Shown one piece after another: positions 36,592-45,334 of a stretch of DNA of 64,000 bases. A program made the translations under genes and the position numbers. The notes under the pieces were generated by a model that was not told the DNA's origin, did no database searches, and saw only the letters and a program-made list of their open reading frames with translations. The stretch comes from Calothrix sp. FI2-JRJ7 (GTDB taxonomy: Bacteria > Cyanobacteriota > Cyanobacteriia > Cyanobacteriales > Nostocaceae): NCBI GenBank assembly GCA_019359675.1, contig JAHHGX010000078.1, forward strand, positions 123,497-187,496. Reading direction: 5' to 3'. The stretch's first letter is position 1. Each line of letters starts with the position of its first letter.

Positions 36592-37998
36592 ATGTTAAAG
36601 AAATTTAAACTAAGTCCTATTTTTGAGGCTTTTGATGATATGGCATTTACGCTCCCAGTACAGTATAATTTTTTGCCTCGTTTTTATCGGCTTGCCAGTG
36701 TTAGCGCACTGTCGAATATGATGGTGCCGCTAGCTGGTATTGTTGATATTGCCTTTTTGGGACACTTGGCTGATATTCGTCACTTGGCTGGAGTGGTTCT
36801 AGCAACTATCTTGTTTGACTATCTTTACCGCGTGTTGAAGTTTCTCCGTACTAGCACTAACGCACTAACTGCCCAAGCTGTAGGACTTGATGACTCGAAG
36901 GGTGTGTTACTTGCTCTTTTGCGAAGCGGTTTGGTGGCGTTGGCAATAGGTGTGCTTATTGTATTACTGCAATATCCTTTACAAAAGTTGGGTTTTGCAA
37001 TTTTGAGCGGTTCTCCAGAAATTGAAGCGTCGGGAGTTGACTATTTTTGTGCCCGCATTTGGGGGGCGCCTGCTGTTTTACTAAATTTTGTTCTTATCGG
37101 TTGGTTTCTCGGACGTGAGATGAATGGCATTGTGCTGTTTATGTCTATTATGGGCAATGGCTCGAATGTTGCCTTAGATTATTTAATGATTAATAAGTTC
37201 GGTTGGGAAAGTATGGGCGCCGGACTTGCGACAGCAGCGAGTCAATATTTAGCGTTGATAACTGCTTTGATTTGCTTATGCTTTACTATTCAATGGCAAA
37301 TACTACCAAATGCTGTAAAAGAACTTTTTGATTGGGCTGCACTTAAAGATACAGTCGTACTCAAAAGTAATATTTTGATTCGTTTTTTGGCTTTGATTTC
37401 CGCTTATGCCATTTTTACTAATATAAGTGCAGCAATGGGAACAACTGTTTTAGCAGAAAATGGTTTGATTCTCCAAATCGCTTTATTGAGCCAGTTTACC
37501 ATTCAAGGTGTGGGGATGACGGCTCAAACTTTAACTGGTAACTTCAAAGGCAAAGGCGATACACAAAAGCTACTACCACTACTGACTGTTTCAATCGTAA
37601 CTAGCTTATTAATAGCTTTTGGAATTGCAATTGTATCGGTAATATTCCCTGATAAAATATTTGGAATATTAACAAACCATACCGAAGTCAGCCAACACAT
37701 TAATACTTACACTATTTGGTTACTGCCTTTATTAGGGTTTACATCTATTGCTTTTATGTTAGAAGGATATTTCATTGGCTTAAAAGAAGGCGCCACTTTA
37801 CGCAACGCTGTTTTAATTGCCTTCTTCTTTGGTTTCCTTCCCTTAGCAGTTACCGCTTGGTATTCCCATAATAATCATATATTATGGCTTGGTCTTGTAT
37901 CGTACATGCTAACTATCACATTGGCACTTAGTATACATCTGCCTCGTACTATCGGCGCCTTTAATCAACTTTCACCTGAAGGTGTTCACAGTGTTTAA
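36592..37998 (+). CDS. MATE family efflux transporter (DinF-like)
   Basis: 468 residues with twelve predicted membrane helices. The DinF-subfamily start is clear: LASVSALSNMMVPLAGIVDIAFLGHLADIRHLAGV, followed by FDYLYRVLKFLRTSTNALTAQA. Two repeated halves are visible; the second begins at about residue 260 (SNILIRFLALISAYAIFTNI). It would export small toxic or metabolite molecules in exchange for Na+ or H+. No biosynthetic genes are adjacent to hint at the substrate. Confidence 0.92.
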   Translation: MLKKFKLSPIFEAFDDMAFTLPVQYNFLPRFYRLASVSALSNMMVPLAGIVDIAFLGHLADIRHLAGVVLATILFDYLYRVLKFLRTSTNALTAQAVGLDDSKGVLLALLRSGLVALAIGVLIVLLQYPLQKLGFAILSGSPEIEASGVDYFCARIWGAPAVLLNFVLIGWFLGREMNGIVLFMSIMGNGSNVALDYLMINKFGWESMGAGLATAASQYLALITALICLCFTIQWQILPNAVKELFDWAALKDTVVLKSNILIRFLALISAYAIFTNISAAMGTTVLAENGLILQIALLSQFTIQGVGMTAQTLTGNFKGKGDTQKLLPLLTVSIVTSLLIAFGIAIVSVIFPDKIFGILTNHTEVSQHINTYTIWLLPLLGFTSIAFMLEGYFIGLKEGATLRNAVLIAFFFGFLPLAVTAWYSHNNHILWLGLVSYMLTITLALSIHLPRTIGAFNQLSPEGVHSV

Positions 37999-38093
37999 TT
38001 AAACGTGTTAGCACAGGTTCGGCGCCTGAAGTGGTGTCTAAGCAAAACTCATCTAAGTTAAAATGGAGGCGCCCTACATGTAATATAGATGCC

Positions 38094-38669
38094 ATGACTG
38101 CCATTACTATTAACTTTAACAGTGTAGTCAAGCTCACCGACGACCAATTTTATCAACTGTGCCAGGATAATCCTGACATTAAATTTGAGCGTAACCAATG
38201 GGGGGAACTAGTAGTAATGCCACCAACAGGAGGAGAAGCAGGAAAACGTAATGCATGTGTTATTGCTGATTTTGTAATTTGGAACCGTCAAACCAAATTA
38301 GGAGAAGTATTTGACTCCTCAACTTGTTTTAAACTTCCTAATGGCGCCGACCGTTCCCCAGATGTTTCATGGATACAATTAGAAAGATGGAATGCACTTA
38401 CCGACGCACAGCGAGAGAAATTTCCCCCCATTGCTCCTGACTTTGTATTGGAATTAATGTCTCCGTCTGATAGCTTGAGCGAAACACAAGCCAAAATGCG
38501 AGAATATATCGAAGCGAAAGTTAGATTAGGTTGGTTAATAGATAGAAAAAGTCGTCGCGTAGAAGTTTACCGTTTAGGACAACAAGTTGAAATATTAGAT
38601 GCTCCTACGACTTTATCAGCAGAAAACGTGCTACCAGGGTTTCTTTTAGACATGCAATTTGTATGGTAG
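38094..38669 (+). CDS. Uma2 family (DUF820) endonuclease-like protein
   Basis: 191 residues from the ATG at 38094 (MTAITINFNSVVKLTDDQFYQL). The frame opens earlier at 38031, but that part is unlike the family. Core motifs: SSTCFKLPNGADRSPDVSWI, FPPIAPDFVLELMSPSDSL with its acidic residues, GWLIDRKSRRVEVYR and the conserved end AENVLPGFLLDM. It is the intact relative of the frameshifted gene at 21678. Its TAG stop lies inside the left arm of a family B repeat. Confidence 0.9.
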   Translation: MTAITINFNSVVKLTDDQFYQLCQDNPDIKFERNQWGELVVMPPTGGEAGKRNACVIADFVIWNRQTKLGEVFDSSTCFKLPNGADRSPDVSWIQLERWNALTDAQREKFPPIAPDFVLELMSPSDSLSETQAKMREYIEAKVRLGWLIDRKSRRVEVYRLGQQVEILDAPTTLSAENVLPGFLLDMQFVW

Positions 38670-38693
38670 AGACGTGATTAATCACGTCTCTAC
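38666..38693. repeat. Dispersed palindromic repeat family B, perfect copy
   Basis: GTAGAGACGTGATT and AATCACGTCTCTAC form a perfect 28-bp palindrome that contains the uma2 stop codon (38667-38669) and may terminate its mRNA. The following gap to 39099 is AT-rich with no gene I can support. Confidence 0.88.
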
Positions 38694-39099
38694 TTATTGG
38701 TATAGTAATTTTAAGTCGGAAGGCGCCTCAACTCCACTAGTTTTTAACTTCCATGTCAAGATTTCAACACAATACTCCTTAACAATAACTCTAATCGACT
38801 TAGATTGTATAAAATATTTATTATTATTAAGTAGTTATTCAGTTATAAAGATTATTTGCGTAACTTTTAAGATTATTATAGTTAAATAAATATACGTGTA
38901 AATAGCGTCAATAATAATCGATTTAACACAAGTATTCGACAAGAAATCAATTGAACAGTAGTTTTCGCTCTTGTGTCACATAACATATATGGCAACAACA
39001 TTAATATATGTACAGGTAAATTTATCTAGAGGTTGTTAGTATAGTCTTGATACCTAGATCGATGGTATTATGTCACGCTGCCAACTATGACAGGTCGTT

Positions 39100-39939
39100 A
39101 TGGCATTAAATCTACCCAAAATTCCAATTTGGTTAAAAATATCTATCGCACCGATAGGTACTCTAATTGCTTTTGCTTTTCAGGGCATTATTGGAAATAG
39201 AGCTGATGATGCTCTTAAATATGCTTCGCCTTTTCTTAATATATCCATAACTGTTCGCTTGTGGGTTGCAATATTGTGTGTGTTTTTTGTGGTTCTTCCT
39301 TGTTTGTTGGTTATACAGCGCTATCATACTGCACATCAAATATCTGTAAAACTTCATTCTCTTGATGAAACTCTATGGTATTTGCTGCCTAAGCTATGTG
39401 AGGCGCCTGATGCTAGTTTAGCTTTACAACGTTTTTTCGATGAATTTTTAGAGCAAACACTTGAATTTCTCCAACTTTTAGATGGTTGTGGTATCGCTGT
39501 ATATGCTCCTGATGTTACTGACCCTGATTATCTCACTACTTGGTTTTTCCTTGAATATCCTAATGAAAGTCCTGATAAAGCACGTTTTTACATTGGAAAT
39601 GCCTCTAATGCTAGACGTGGTATTGCTGGACTTACTTTTTTAGATAAAAAAAGCTACGTCGTGCATTTATCGAGAAAAAATGGAGAATTACAAGCAGATA
39701 ACCCCGAATATATCTTTTTTGATAAGGCTAAACGGCGCCGTTTCCCGTATAAATCTTTAATTACAGTTCCCATTATTGGGGATATGGGCGATTGTCTTGG
39801 GGTTATGTGCTTGTATAGTAATTGTGTTACTGCTTTTGATTCAAGTGCAGTTAAAAACCTCTTGGTTGCTATTTCTGGTCGTCTTTCTACTGCTATGCTC
39901 GTTGCAAAAGCACACCATATGCACCCTTTGCTTCCCTAG
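39100..39939 (+). CDS. Two-helix membrane protein with a GAF-like domain
   Basis: 279 residues. Two membrane helices come first (about 10-32 and 50-72, ILCVFFVVLPCLLVI). A linker follows, then a GAF-like sensor domain of about 110-270: LLDGCGIAVYAP, FFLEYPNE, RRGIAGLTFL, SLITVPIIGDMGDCLGVMCLYS. No output domain such as a kinase or cyclase is present. It may sense a small molecule and act through a partner. It is convergent with the 81-residue gene, 2 bp away. Confidence 0.72.
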   Translation: MALNLPKIPIWLKISIAPIGTLIAFAFQGIIGNRADDALKYASPFLNISITVRLWVAILCVFFVVLPCLLVIQRYHTAHQISVKLHSLDETLWYLLPKLCEAPDASLALQRFFDEFLEQTLEFLQLLDGCGIAVYAPDVTDPDYLTTWFFLEYPNESPDKARFYIGNASNARRGIAGLTFLDKKSYVVHLSRKNGELQADNPEYIFFDKAKRRRFPYKSLITVPIIGDMGDCLGVMCLYSNCVTAFDSSAVKNLLVAISGRLSTAMLVAKAHHMHPLLP

Positions 39940-39941
39940 GG

Positions 39942-40187
39942 CTATTTGCTTCTGAAAATTAATGCTAGTTTCTTTATAAAACGCGGTATTACACTTCGTT
40001 GTTTGGCTAAACCAAATGTCACAAGCGTATAATCTGTACCGTAGTCTCGTTCTGCTTGGTGAAACTGTTGTCTTGATATTCTGCCTCGCATATACTCTTT
40101 AGAGGCTTTGTTCAAAAGTACTTGGCGCTCTTCTGCCGTTAATTGTTTGGCGAATTCGTTGTTACTTAAGCTATATACGCTTCTCAT
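39942..40187 (-). CDS. Small basic protein of unknown function
   Basis: 81 residues. The helical part (NNEFAKQLTAEERQVLLNKASKEYMRGRISRQQFHQAERDYG) resembles SHOCT-like short helical motifs (..GxIsxeeF...). A basic C-terminal tail follows (RSVIPRFIKKLALIFRSK) that could bind membrane or nucleic acid. It is convergent with the GAF protein gene. Confidence 0.6.
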   Translation of the reverse strand: MRSVYSLSNNEFAKQLTAEERQVLLNKASKEYMRGRISRQQFHQAERDYGTDYTLVTFGLAKQRSVIPRFIKKLALIFRSK

Positions 40188-40340
40188 AATTTTATCTACT
40201 TAACTTTTTTATATTATTTCTACTTGTAACAGATAAATTCTTTCAGTTTTGTTAATCTATCATTTTTAGGTTTTTAGGGCAATAAAGATTTATGATGATT
40301 CTCTCATCATTTTAATGTTTCTTTATATTTGGATTTAATC

Positions 40341-40457
40341 AGGACTTACGCATGAAAACCTAGAAACCTGGAATATACGTTGATAACATGTAATAAAAAT
40401 GACGATTTGTCTGCGACAATGAATGCGTAGAAACCAGGTTTATGCAGCGTAAGTCCT
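40341..40457. repeat. Composite repeat: family A copy 3 inside an outer inverted repeat
   Basis: Outer ends AGGACTTACGC and GCGTAAGTCCT enclose a diverged family A element (TAGAAACCTGG ... TAGAAACCAGGTTT). The outer ends belong to a repeat common in cyanobacteria. The remaining part of the 40188-40603 gap shows only the family D copy. Confidence 0.72.
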
Positions 40458-40542
40458 ATTAATATCTTATTAACTTCAAGTGTATTTTTTGGTTTTCGGA
40501 AAATTTTTCTGTGTTATGAGCAAATTAAATATAAGCAAATTA

Positions 40543-40571
40543 AGGGCGGGCAGGGATGCCCGCTCCACAAG
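40543..40571. repeat. Dispersed palindromic repeat family D, inverted copy
   Basis: GGGCGGGCAGGGATGCCCGC and TCCACAAG, the reverse complement of the copies at 27903 and 60523, just downstream of the methyltransferase stop. Confidence 0.7.
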
Positions 40572-40603
40572 AATAAAACAGCTCCACAAGACAAAATAAG
40601 TGT

Positions 40604-41659
40604 TTATGCTGGTTTGTGAGCAATTAAGTACTTACTCATGAAGTGTACTTGTGTGTCTATGTTTTCAAAACCTGCTTTCTGCAAGCGCTCTACCAAATCA
40701 TCGGTCATGTAGTGGCGATAATATGGTTCGTGGAAGGTTTCGTAGAAGTTGTGCATTATCGGTTCGAGTTCAGGTGAGTCACTTACCTGGATGGAGTCGC
40801 AGATAATAAATGTTCCACCGGGTTTGACGACACGGAAGCATTCGTTAATAACGTTTTGCCGTGCAACTCCTGGTAATTCGTGGAATAAGAATACCGAAGT
40901 GACTGCGTGGAAGTAGTTATCTAAATAAGGTAACTCTTCACTGTTCGCTTGCAGTAGTTGCGGTACTTCTCCAGGAATTTGAGATAGTAATTCGTTTGCT
41001 TTGCGTAAATAAGCTGGTGATAAGTCTGTACCGTAGAGCGATGCATGAGCCAATGTGCTACGAATTGCTTTTAGGGTACGACCTGTACCACATGCGACAT
41101 CTAATACACGTCTTTGTGATGGTGGTACGTCAGCAAAAAAGTTTAAGTTTTCTTTTAATGGCGCCAAAATTCTACGACGCATTGCATCTGCTGAACCACC
41201 AAATAATATTTCGACTTGTAAGTCATACATGTTGGCAGACAACTCACTCAAGTAGCCATCTGTCTGATGGTGGAAGTTTTGCACGTAGTAGCTGGGGTAG
41301 CCTTCAGTATTAATACCTGAAGAAAAATCTTGGTGCTTTTTGTTTTTGGCACGTTCCCATATTTGGGGCAAGTCAAACCACACCAGTGGATAGTACTTGA
41401 AGAAGTCTTCCCAGGAGTTATCAAATAGTAGACTTTCTGAATAAATGCCGCGTTGCGAGTCTTGCCAGTCAACTTCAAGTAGATTATTTAATCTTTCTTG
41501 AATTTTTGGTATAACCCCAGTTGGAATTGGCGTTGTTTTATTCTCAGTCGGTGATATTAAGTTCATTAACCGTGTGCTAATGAGCTTGTGCGCTAAACCA
41601 AAGTAATTTTTGCCCTGCTGAAAACTCTGATAAGTTAGCTTCGTTAAAGTGTCAGACAT
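40604..41659 (-). CDS. Class I SAM-dependent methyltransferase
   Basis: 351 residues. An N-terminal region of about 170 residues without a known fold precedes the methyltransferase core. Motif I is VLDVACGTGRTLKAI, then YGTDLSPAYLRKANELL, LQANSEELPYLDNYFHAVTSVFLFHELP and VVKPGGTFIICDSIQV. The core is closest in style to UbiE/COQ5-like enzymes acting on lipid-soluble or small-molecule substrates. The substrate is unknown. The gene stands alone. Confidence 0.88.
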   Translation of the reverse strand: MSDTLTKLTYQSFQQGKNYFGLAHKLISTRLMNLISPTENKTTPIPTGVIPKIQERLNNLLEVDWQDSQRGIYSESLLFDNSWEDFFKYYPLVWFDLPQIWERAKNKKHQDFSSGINTEGYPSYYVQNFHHQTDGYLSELSANMYDLQVEILFGGSADAMRRRILAPLKENLNFFADVPPSQRRVLDVACGTGRTLKAIRSTLAHASLYGTDLSPAYLRKANELLSQIPGEVPQLLQANSEELPYLDNYFHAVTSVFLFHELPGVARQNVINECFRVVKPGGTFIICDSIQVSDSPELEPIMHNFYETFHEPYYRHYMTDDLVERLQKAGFENIDTQVHFMSKYLIAHKPA

Positions 41660-41840
41660 GAGAATGACTCGATTTTTATTACTTTTTATATATTTACTTT
41701 AAGTAATTGTAACGAATATTTGATGAGCCTGGAGTAGGGTTTACCGTTCTGGGGTATTAAATCCTTAGAGATATTCCTTGAGAATCATTCTAATCGCAAT
41801 TATTAAGAAATTATAAAATTTTATAAAACGGTATCATATG

Positions 41841-41854
41841 GTAACATACGTTAC
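41841..41854. promoter_or_regulatory. NtcA-binding site upstream of gifA
   Basis: GTAACATACGTTAC fits the NtcA consensus GTA-N8-TAC exactly and is a full palindrome. It lies 68 bp before the gifA start. NtcA is known to repress gif genes under nitrogen limitation, so a repressor site is expected here. Confidence 0.8.
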
Positions 41855-41921
41855 AGAATTAAATGCGATAGGATTAGTTCAGAGAAAGAAATAACTAAGA
41901 GTTCATAGGGAGAAATTTATT

Positions 41922-42116
41922 ATGTCTACACAAGATAAAGCACGCGCGTTAATGCAACGTCACTACCATACTGTTAAAAATCGCCAGCAGTCGATGTTAG
42001 GACGTACTGGTGAAGAAATAGGTTTGACTGGAGACGTTTCTGATTATTGGAATCCCTTGCAAGGTAAGATTGACCCAAGCAAGCGCGCGACTTATGATAG
42101 CACTTCGATGAATTGA
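41922..42116 (+). CDS. gifA: Glutamine synthetase inactivating factor IF7
   Basis: 64 residues, the size of IF7. The sequence MSTQDKARALMQRHYHTVKN with RQQSMLGRTGEEIGL matches cyanobacterial GifA, an intrinsically disordered basic protein that binds and inactivates glutamine synthetase when ammonium is plentiful. The basic residues needed for contact are present. It is convergent with glnA, its target, and shares the terminator between them. A perfect NtcA site lies upstream. The RBS GGGAGAAA precedes the ATG. Confidence 0.93.
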   Translation: MSTQDKARALMQRHYHTVKNRQQSMLGRTGEEIGLTGDVSDYWNPLQGKIDPSKRATYDSTSMN

Positions 42117-42144
42117 AAGAATTTCTACGATAGTCAAGAAAAAA

Positions 42145-42170
42145 GCCACCCCTTTAGGGTGGCATTATTT
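42145..42170. terminator. Bidirectional terminator between gifA and glnA
   Basis: GCCACCC and GGGTGGC form a 7-bp stem, with A-rich sequence before and T-rich sequence after, so it can work on both strands. Confidence 0.75.
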
Positions 42171-42205
42171 ATGGTTTTTGGAAAGGACTGAAGTCCTTAA
42201 TACGT

Positions 42206-43624
42206 TTAGCAGTCGTAGTAGAGAGCGAACTCATGGGGGTGAGGACGCAAACGCATTGGGTTGACTTCGTTATCTATTTTGTAAGCTACCCAGTTTTGGA
42301 TAAAGTCTTCGCTAAATACACCACCCGCTGTTAAGAAAGCATGGTCTTTCTCTAATGCTTCGAGTGCTGCATCAAGTGAACCTGGGGTTGAAGGAACTTT
42401 TGCTAGTTCTTCTGGTGATAATTCGTAGATATTTTTATCTAGCGGTTCGCCTGGATCTATTTTATTCTTGATACCATCTAAACCAGCACATAGCATCGCT
42501 GCAAATGCTAAGTATGGGTTAGAGGTCGCATCTGGACAACGGAATTCTAAGCGTTTTGCTTTTGGATTGGCGCCAGATAATGGAATACGAATAGAAGCTG
42601 AACGGTTACCTTGGGAGTATGCTAAGTTTACAGGCGCCTCATAACCAGGAACTAAGCGCTTGTATGAGTTAGTGGTAGGGTTAGTTATTGCTAATACAGC
42701 AGGTGCGTGCTTGAGCAAACCGCCAATATAATGTAAAGCAGTTTCGCTTAAACCAGCATATTTATCGCCAGCAAATAATGGTTGACCATCTTTCCAAATC
42801 GACTGGTGACAGTGCATACCAGAACCATTATCACCAAATACAGGTTTGGGCATGAAGGTTACGGTTCTGCCATACTTTTTAGCGACGTTCTTAATGACAT
42901 ATTTATAAGTCATCAACCAGTCAGCAGCTTGGATTAATTTACCAAACTTGAAACCTAGTTCGCACTGACCACCAGTAGCTACTTCGTGGTGATGTTTTTC
43001 AATGGGGACACCTAACTTCGCCATTGTTAAGAGCATCTCTGTCCGCATGTCTTGGAAAGTGTCGGTAGGAGCTACTGGAAAATAACCTTCTTTGAAGCGG
43101 GGTTTGTAACCTAAGTTACCACCAGCTTCTGTTCTACCTGAGTTCCATTTACCTTCGATAGAATCTACATAGTAGTAACCAGAACTGGAATTTTGGTCGA
43201 AGCGAACATCATCAAAAATGAAAAATTCTGCTTCTGGCCCAAAAAATACTGTATCGCCAACACCACTAGAAATTACAGAATCTACCGCACGTTGAGCAAT
43301 TTGACGAGGACAACGGTCGTAAGGTTCACCAGTACGAGGCTCAATAATGCTACAAATTATTGAGAGTGTTGGCTCTTGCATGAATGGGTCTATCCATGCT
43401 GTATCTGGGTCAAGAACCATCGACATGTCGCTAGCTTCAATTCCTTTCCAACCCCGAATACTCGAACCGTCAAAAGGTACACCTTCGCTGAAGCTGCTTT
43501 CATCGATTTGGTTTTGGTACACCGTTAAGTGCTGCCAAGTTCCCAACATATCGATGAACTTCAGGTCAATCATCTGAATGTTGTTGTCTTTAACCAACTT
43601 CAGGACTTCTTGTGGGGTTGTCAT
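42206..43624 (-). CDS. glnA: Glutamine synthetase type I
   Basis: 472 residues. It makes glutamine from glutamate, ammonia and ATP and is the entry point of nitrogen assimilation. Signatures: [17 protein letters not shown], metal-binding [31 protein letters not shown], and the ATP-region sequence [18 protein letters not shown]. It lies next to gifA, its inactivator, and to apcF, as I recall it does in Anabaena. Two candidate NtcA sites lie upstream, and one has ideal spacing to a -10 box, so induction under nitrogen limitation is expected. Confidence 0.97.
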   Translation of the reverse strand: MTTPQEVLKLVKDNNIQMIDLKFIDMLGTWQHLTVYQNQIDESSFSEGVPFDGSSIRGWKGIEASDMSMVLDPDTAWIDPFMQEPTLSIICSIIEPRTGEPYDRCPRQIAQRAVDSVISSGVGDTVFFGPEAEFFIFDDVRFDQNSSSGYYYVDSIEGKWNSGRTEAGGNLGYKPRFKEGYFPVAPTDTFQDMRTEMLLTMAKLGVPIEKHHHEVATGGQCELGFKFGKLIQAADWLMTYKYVIKNVAKKYGRTVTFMPKPVFGDNGSGMHCHQSIWKDGQPLFAGDKYAGLSETALHYIGGLLKHAPAVLAITNPTTNSYKRLVPGYEAPVNLAYSQGNRSASIRIPLSGANPKAKRLEFRCPDATSNPYLAFAAMLCAGLDGIKNKIDPGEPLDKNIYELSPEELAKVPSTPGSLDAALEALEKDHAFLTAGGVFSEDFIQNWVAYKIDNEVNPMRLRPHPHEFALYYDC

Positions 43625-43725
43625 GGTTACTCCTTAATCTGCCTAATTACTTCACAGTCAATTTAGTAATGCCCAAAGCAATTGCGTCCAACTACTTGCC
43701 TGAACCAAATTTTCGCACCTGGATT

Positions 43726-43767
43726 ATCGTAAGAAGAGGTTGACCAGAATTTTGTATTCTTTGATAC
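43726..43767 (-). promoter_or_regulatory. NtcA-activated promoter of glnA
   Basis: On the minus strand GTATCAAAGAATAC (43767-43754) fits GTA-N8-TAC and is followed after exactly 22 bases by TACGAT (43731-43726), a TAN3T -10 box. This is the classic layout of NtcA-activated promoters. Confidence 0.82.
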
Positions 43768-43829
43768 AGAATTTCGACTTTAAAGGTTATATTAACCTTT
43801 ACCTGTTCATAACGATACAAAACTACAAA

Positions 43830-43843
43830 GTAGATTTTCTTAC
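43830..43843. promoter_or_regulatory. Second candidate NtcA site between glnA and apcF
   Basis: GTAGATTTTCTTAC fits GTA-N8-TAC. It is 63 bp from the first site and lies between the divergent glnA and apcF genes. It is less symmetrical in the centre, so confidence is moderate. Confidence 0.5.
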
Positions 43844-44008
43844 GCGCAACTTTGACATAAAATCCTTTATGAGAGTGCGAGTTGCGGCGCCGAAATATTA
43901 TTGTAGAGGTATGAAGGCAACACAATTGCTATTCTCATGCATTTATTGCATAACGAAACAGCCAAATTAATATCAAACCGTTAACAGGAATGATTGGGAG
44001 ATAAAGGT

Positions 44009-44518
44009 ATGCGCGACGCTGTTACAAGTTTAATTAAGAATTATGACGTTGCTGGACGTTACTTTGACCGGATTGCCATTGACAATCTCAAAGGCTACTT
44101 TGAAAGCGGTACCGCACGCATTAAAGCAGCAGCAGCAATAAATTCCAACGCAGCAGGTATCGTCAAGCAAGCAGGTTCAGCTTTATTCGACGAACAACCT
44201 GAGTTAATTCGTCCAGGTGGTAACGCTTACACAACTCGTCGCTATGCAGCTTGTTTACGCGATATGGACTACTACTTGCGCTATGCAACTTATGCACTTG
44301 TAGCAGGCAGCATGGATGTACTCGATGAGCGTGTTCTCCAAGGTTTACGCGAAACTTACAACTCGTTAGGTGTACCCATCGGTCCAACAGTTCGCGGTAT
44401 CCAAATTATGAAAGATATCGTTAAAGAACAAGCTGCTTCCTCTGGTGTCACCAATACCAGCTTTATCGATGAACCTTTCGATTACATGACCCGCGAGTTA
44501 AGCGAAAAAGACATCTAG
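44009..44518 (+). CDS. apcF: Allophycocyanin beta-18 subunit (phycobilisome core)
   Basis: 169 residues from the ATG at 44009; five extra codons upstream (from 43994) are unlikely since AGATAAAGG precedes this ATG. MRDAVTSLIKNYDVAGRYFD and the chromophore cysteine in YAACLRDMDYYLRY are typical. RGIQIMKDIVKEQAA and the end FDYMTREL distinguish ApcF from the main beta chain ApcB. It sits in the basal core cylinders near photosystem II and helps pass energy onward. It is divergent from glnA. Confidence 0.94.
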   Translation: MRDAVTSLIKNYDVAGRYFDRIAIDNLKGYFESGTARIKAAAAINSNAAGIVKQAGSALFDEQPELIRPGGNAYTTRRYAACLRDMDYYLRYATYALVAGSMDVLDERVLQGLRETYNSLGVPIGPTVRGIQIMKDIVKEQAASSGVTNTSFIDEPFDYMTRELSEKDI

Positions 44519-44573
44519 TTGCTTTTTGTCAATATGGCTTAACAAAACTTAATATAAGTTCTAATTAAAATAA

Positions 44574-44604
44574 AGCGAGTCTTGTTACAAAGATTCGCTT
44601 TTTC
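44574..44604 (+). terminator. Intrinsic terminator of apcF
   Basis: AGCGAGTCTT and AAGATTCGCT pair (one G-T pair) around GTTAC, followed by TTTTT. Confidence 0.75.
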
Positions 44605-44632
44605 TGTATTACTCATTTAAACCAACTTATTT

Positions 44633-45064
44633 TTACATGAAGTAATAGTCATGCTCATATCTTCCTACTAAAGTAGTAACTAAATCTACTACTTCAGTCA
44701 TATCCAATGGCTTGCATATACAAGCATGACAATTTAAATCTTGAGTCATTAGCGGGTAAATATTGCGTTTAGACTCCACTACACCAATTATCAAAATTTC
44801 CTTACCAGCTTTACTAGCACTAACGTTTATTTTTTCAGCTATGCTATAGTATTCAAGTGCTTTAACAGTGGCAAATACAACATCCGGGCGATAATACACC
44901 AGTTCGCCTATGGCATTGTTAACTGAAGCGGATGATATAACAGCGGCGCCATGCGATTCTAAAATATAACTCAATAAGTCGCGCTCATCTCGCTTACTTT
45001 CGATAACTAACACACTTAACCCTCTTATGGAGGTTTTTTGAGTAACTTGCTTCTCTACATACAT
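44633..45064 (-). CDS. Degenerate receiver-domain protein
   Basis: About 143 residues from the ATG at 45064 (MYVEKQVTQKTS); the frame opens at 45112. It follows the receiver fold: LSVLVIESKRDERDLLSYILESHG, then PDVVFATVKAL, ILIIGVVE and KPLDMTEVVDLV. The site of phosphorylation, normally Asp in PDVV.(S/L)D, is Ala here. The acidic pair is ES instead of DD. The switch lysine is kept. It cannot be phosphorylated in the usual way and is likely a protein-interaction module. It is convergent with apcF. Confidence 0.75.
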   Translation of the reverse strand: MYVEKQVTQKTSIRGLSVLVIESKRDERDLLSYILESHGAAVISSASVNNAIGELVYYRPDVVFATVKALEYYSIAEKINVSASKAGKEILIIGVVESKRNIYPLMTQDLNCHACICKPLDMTEVVDLVTTLVGRYEHDYYFM

Positions 45065-45334
45065 AAAAGTAACCAGAAATAAATTTTTAAAATAAGTACC
45101 ATAAAGAATCAATACGTTAATCCTACTTCAACGCCAGTTCAGCGATATAAGTAAAATCATTGAAAATTCACAACTTAAAATAATTTGTCTATATACCACT
45201 TATACTATTGCAAAGTTTTATTACAGTATATTTTTAATGATTAATTAATATTTACATTGATAACAAACAAAAGAAGTATGTTATACCTCTGAGGTAATAA
45301 AATAAGAATAGACAACTGTCTCAAAAATATTAAA

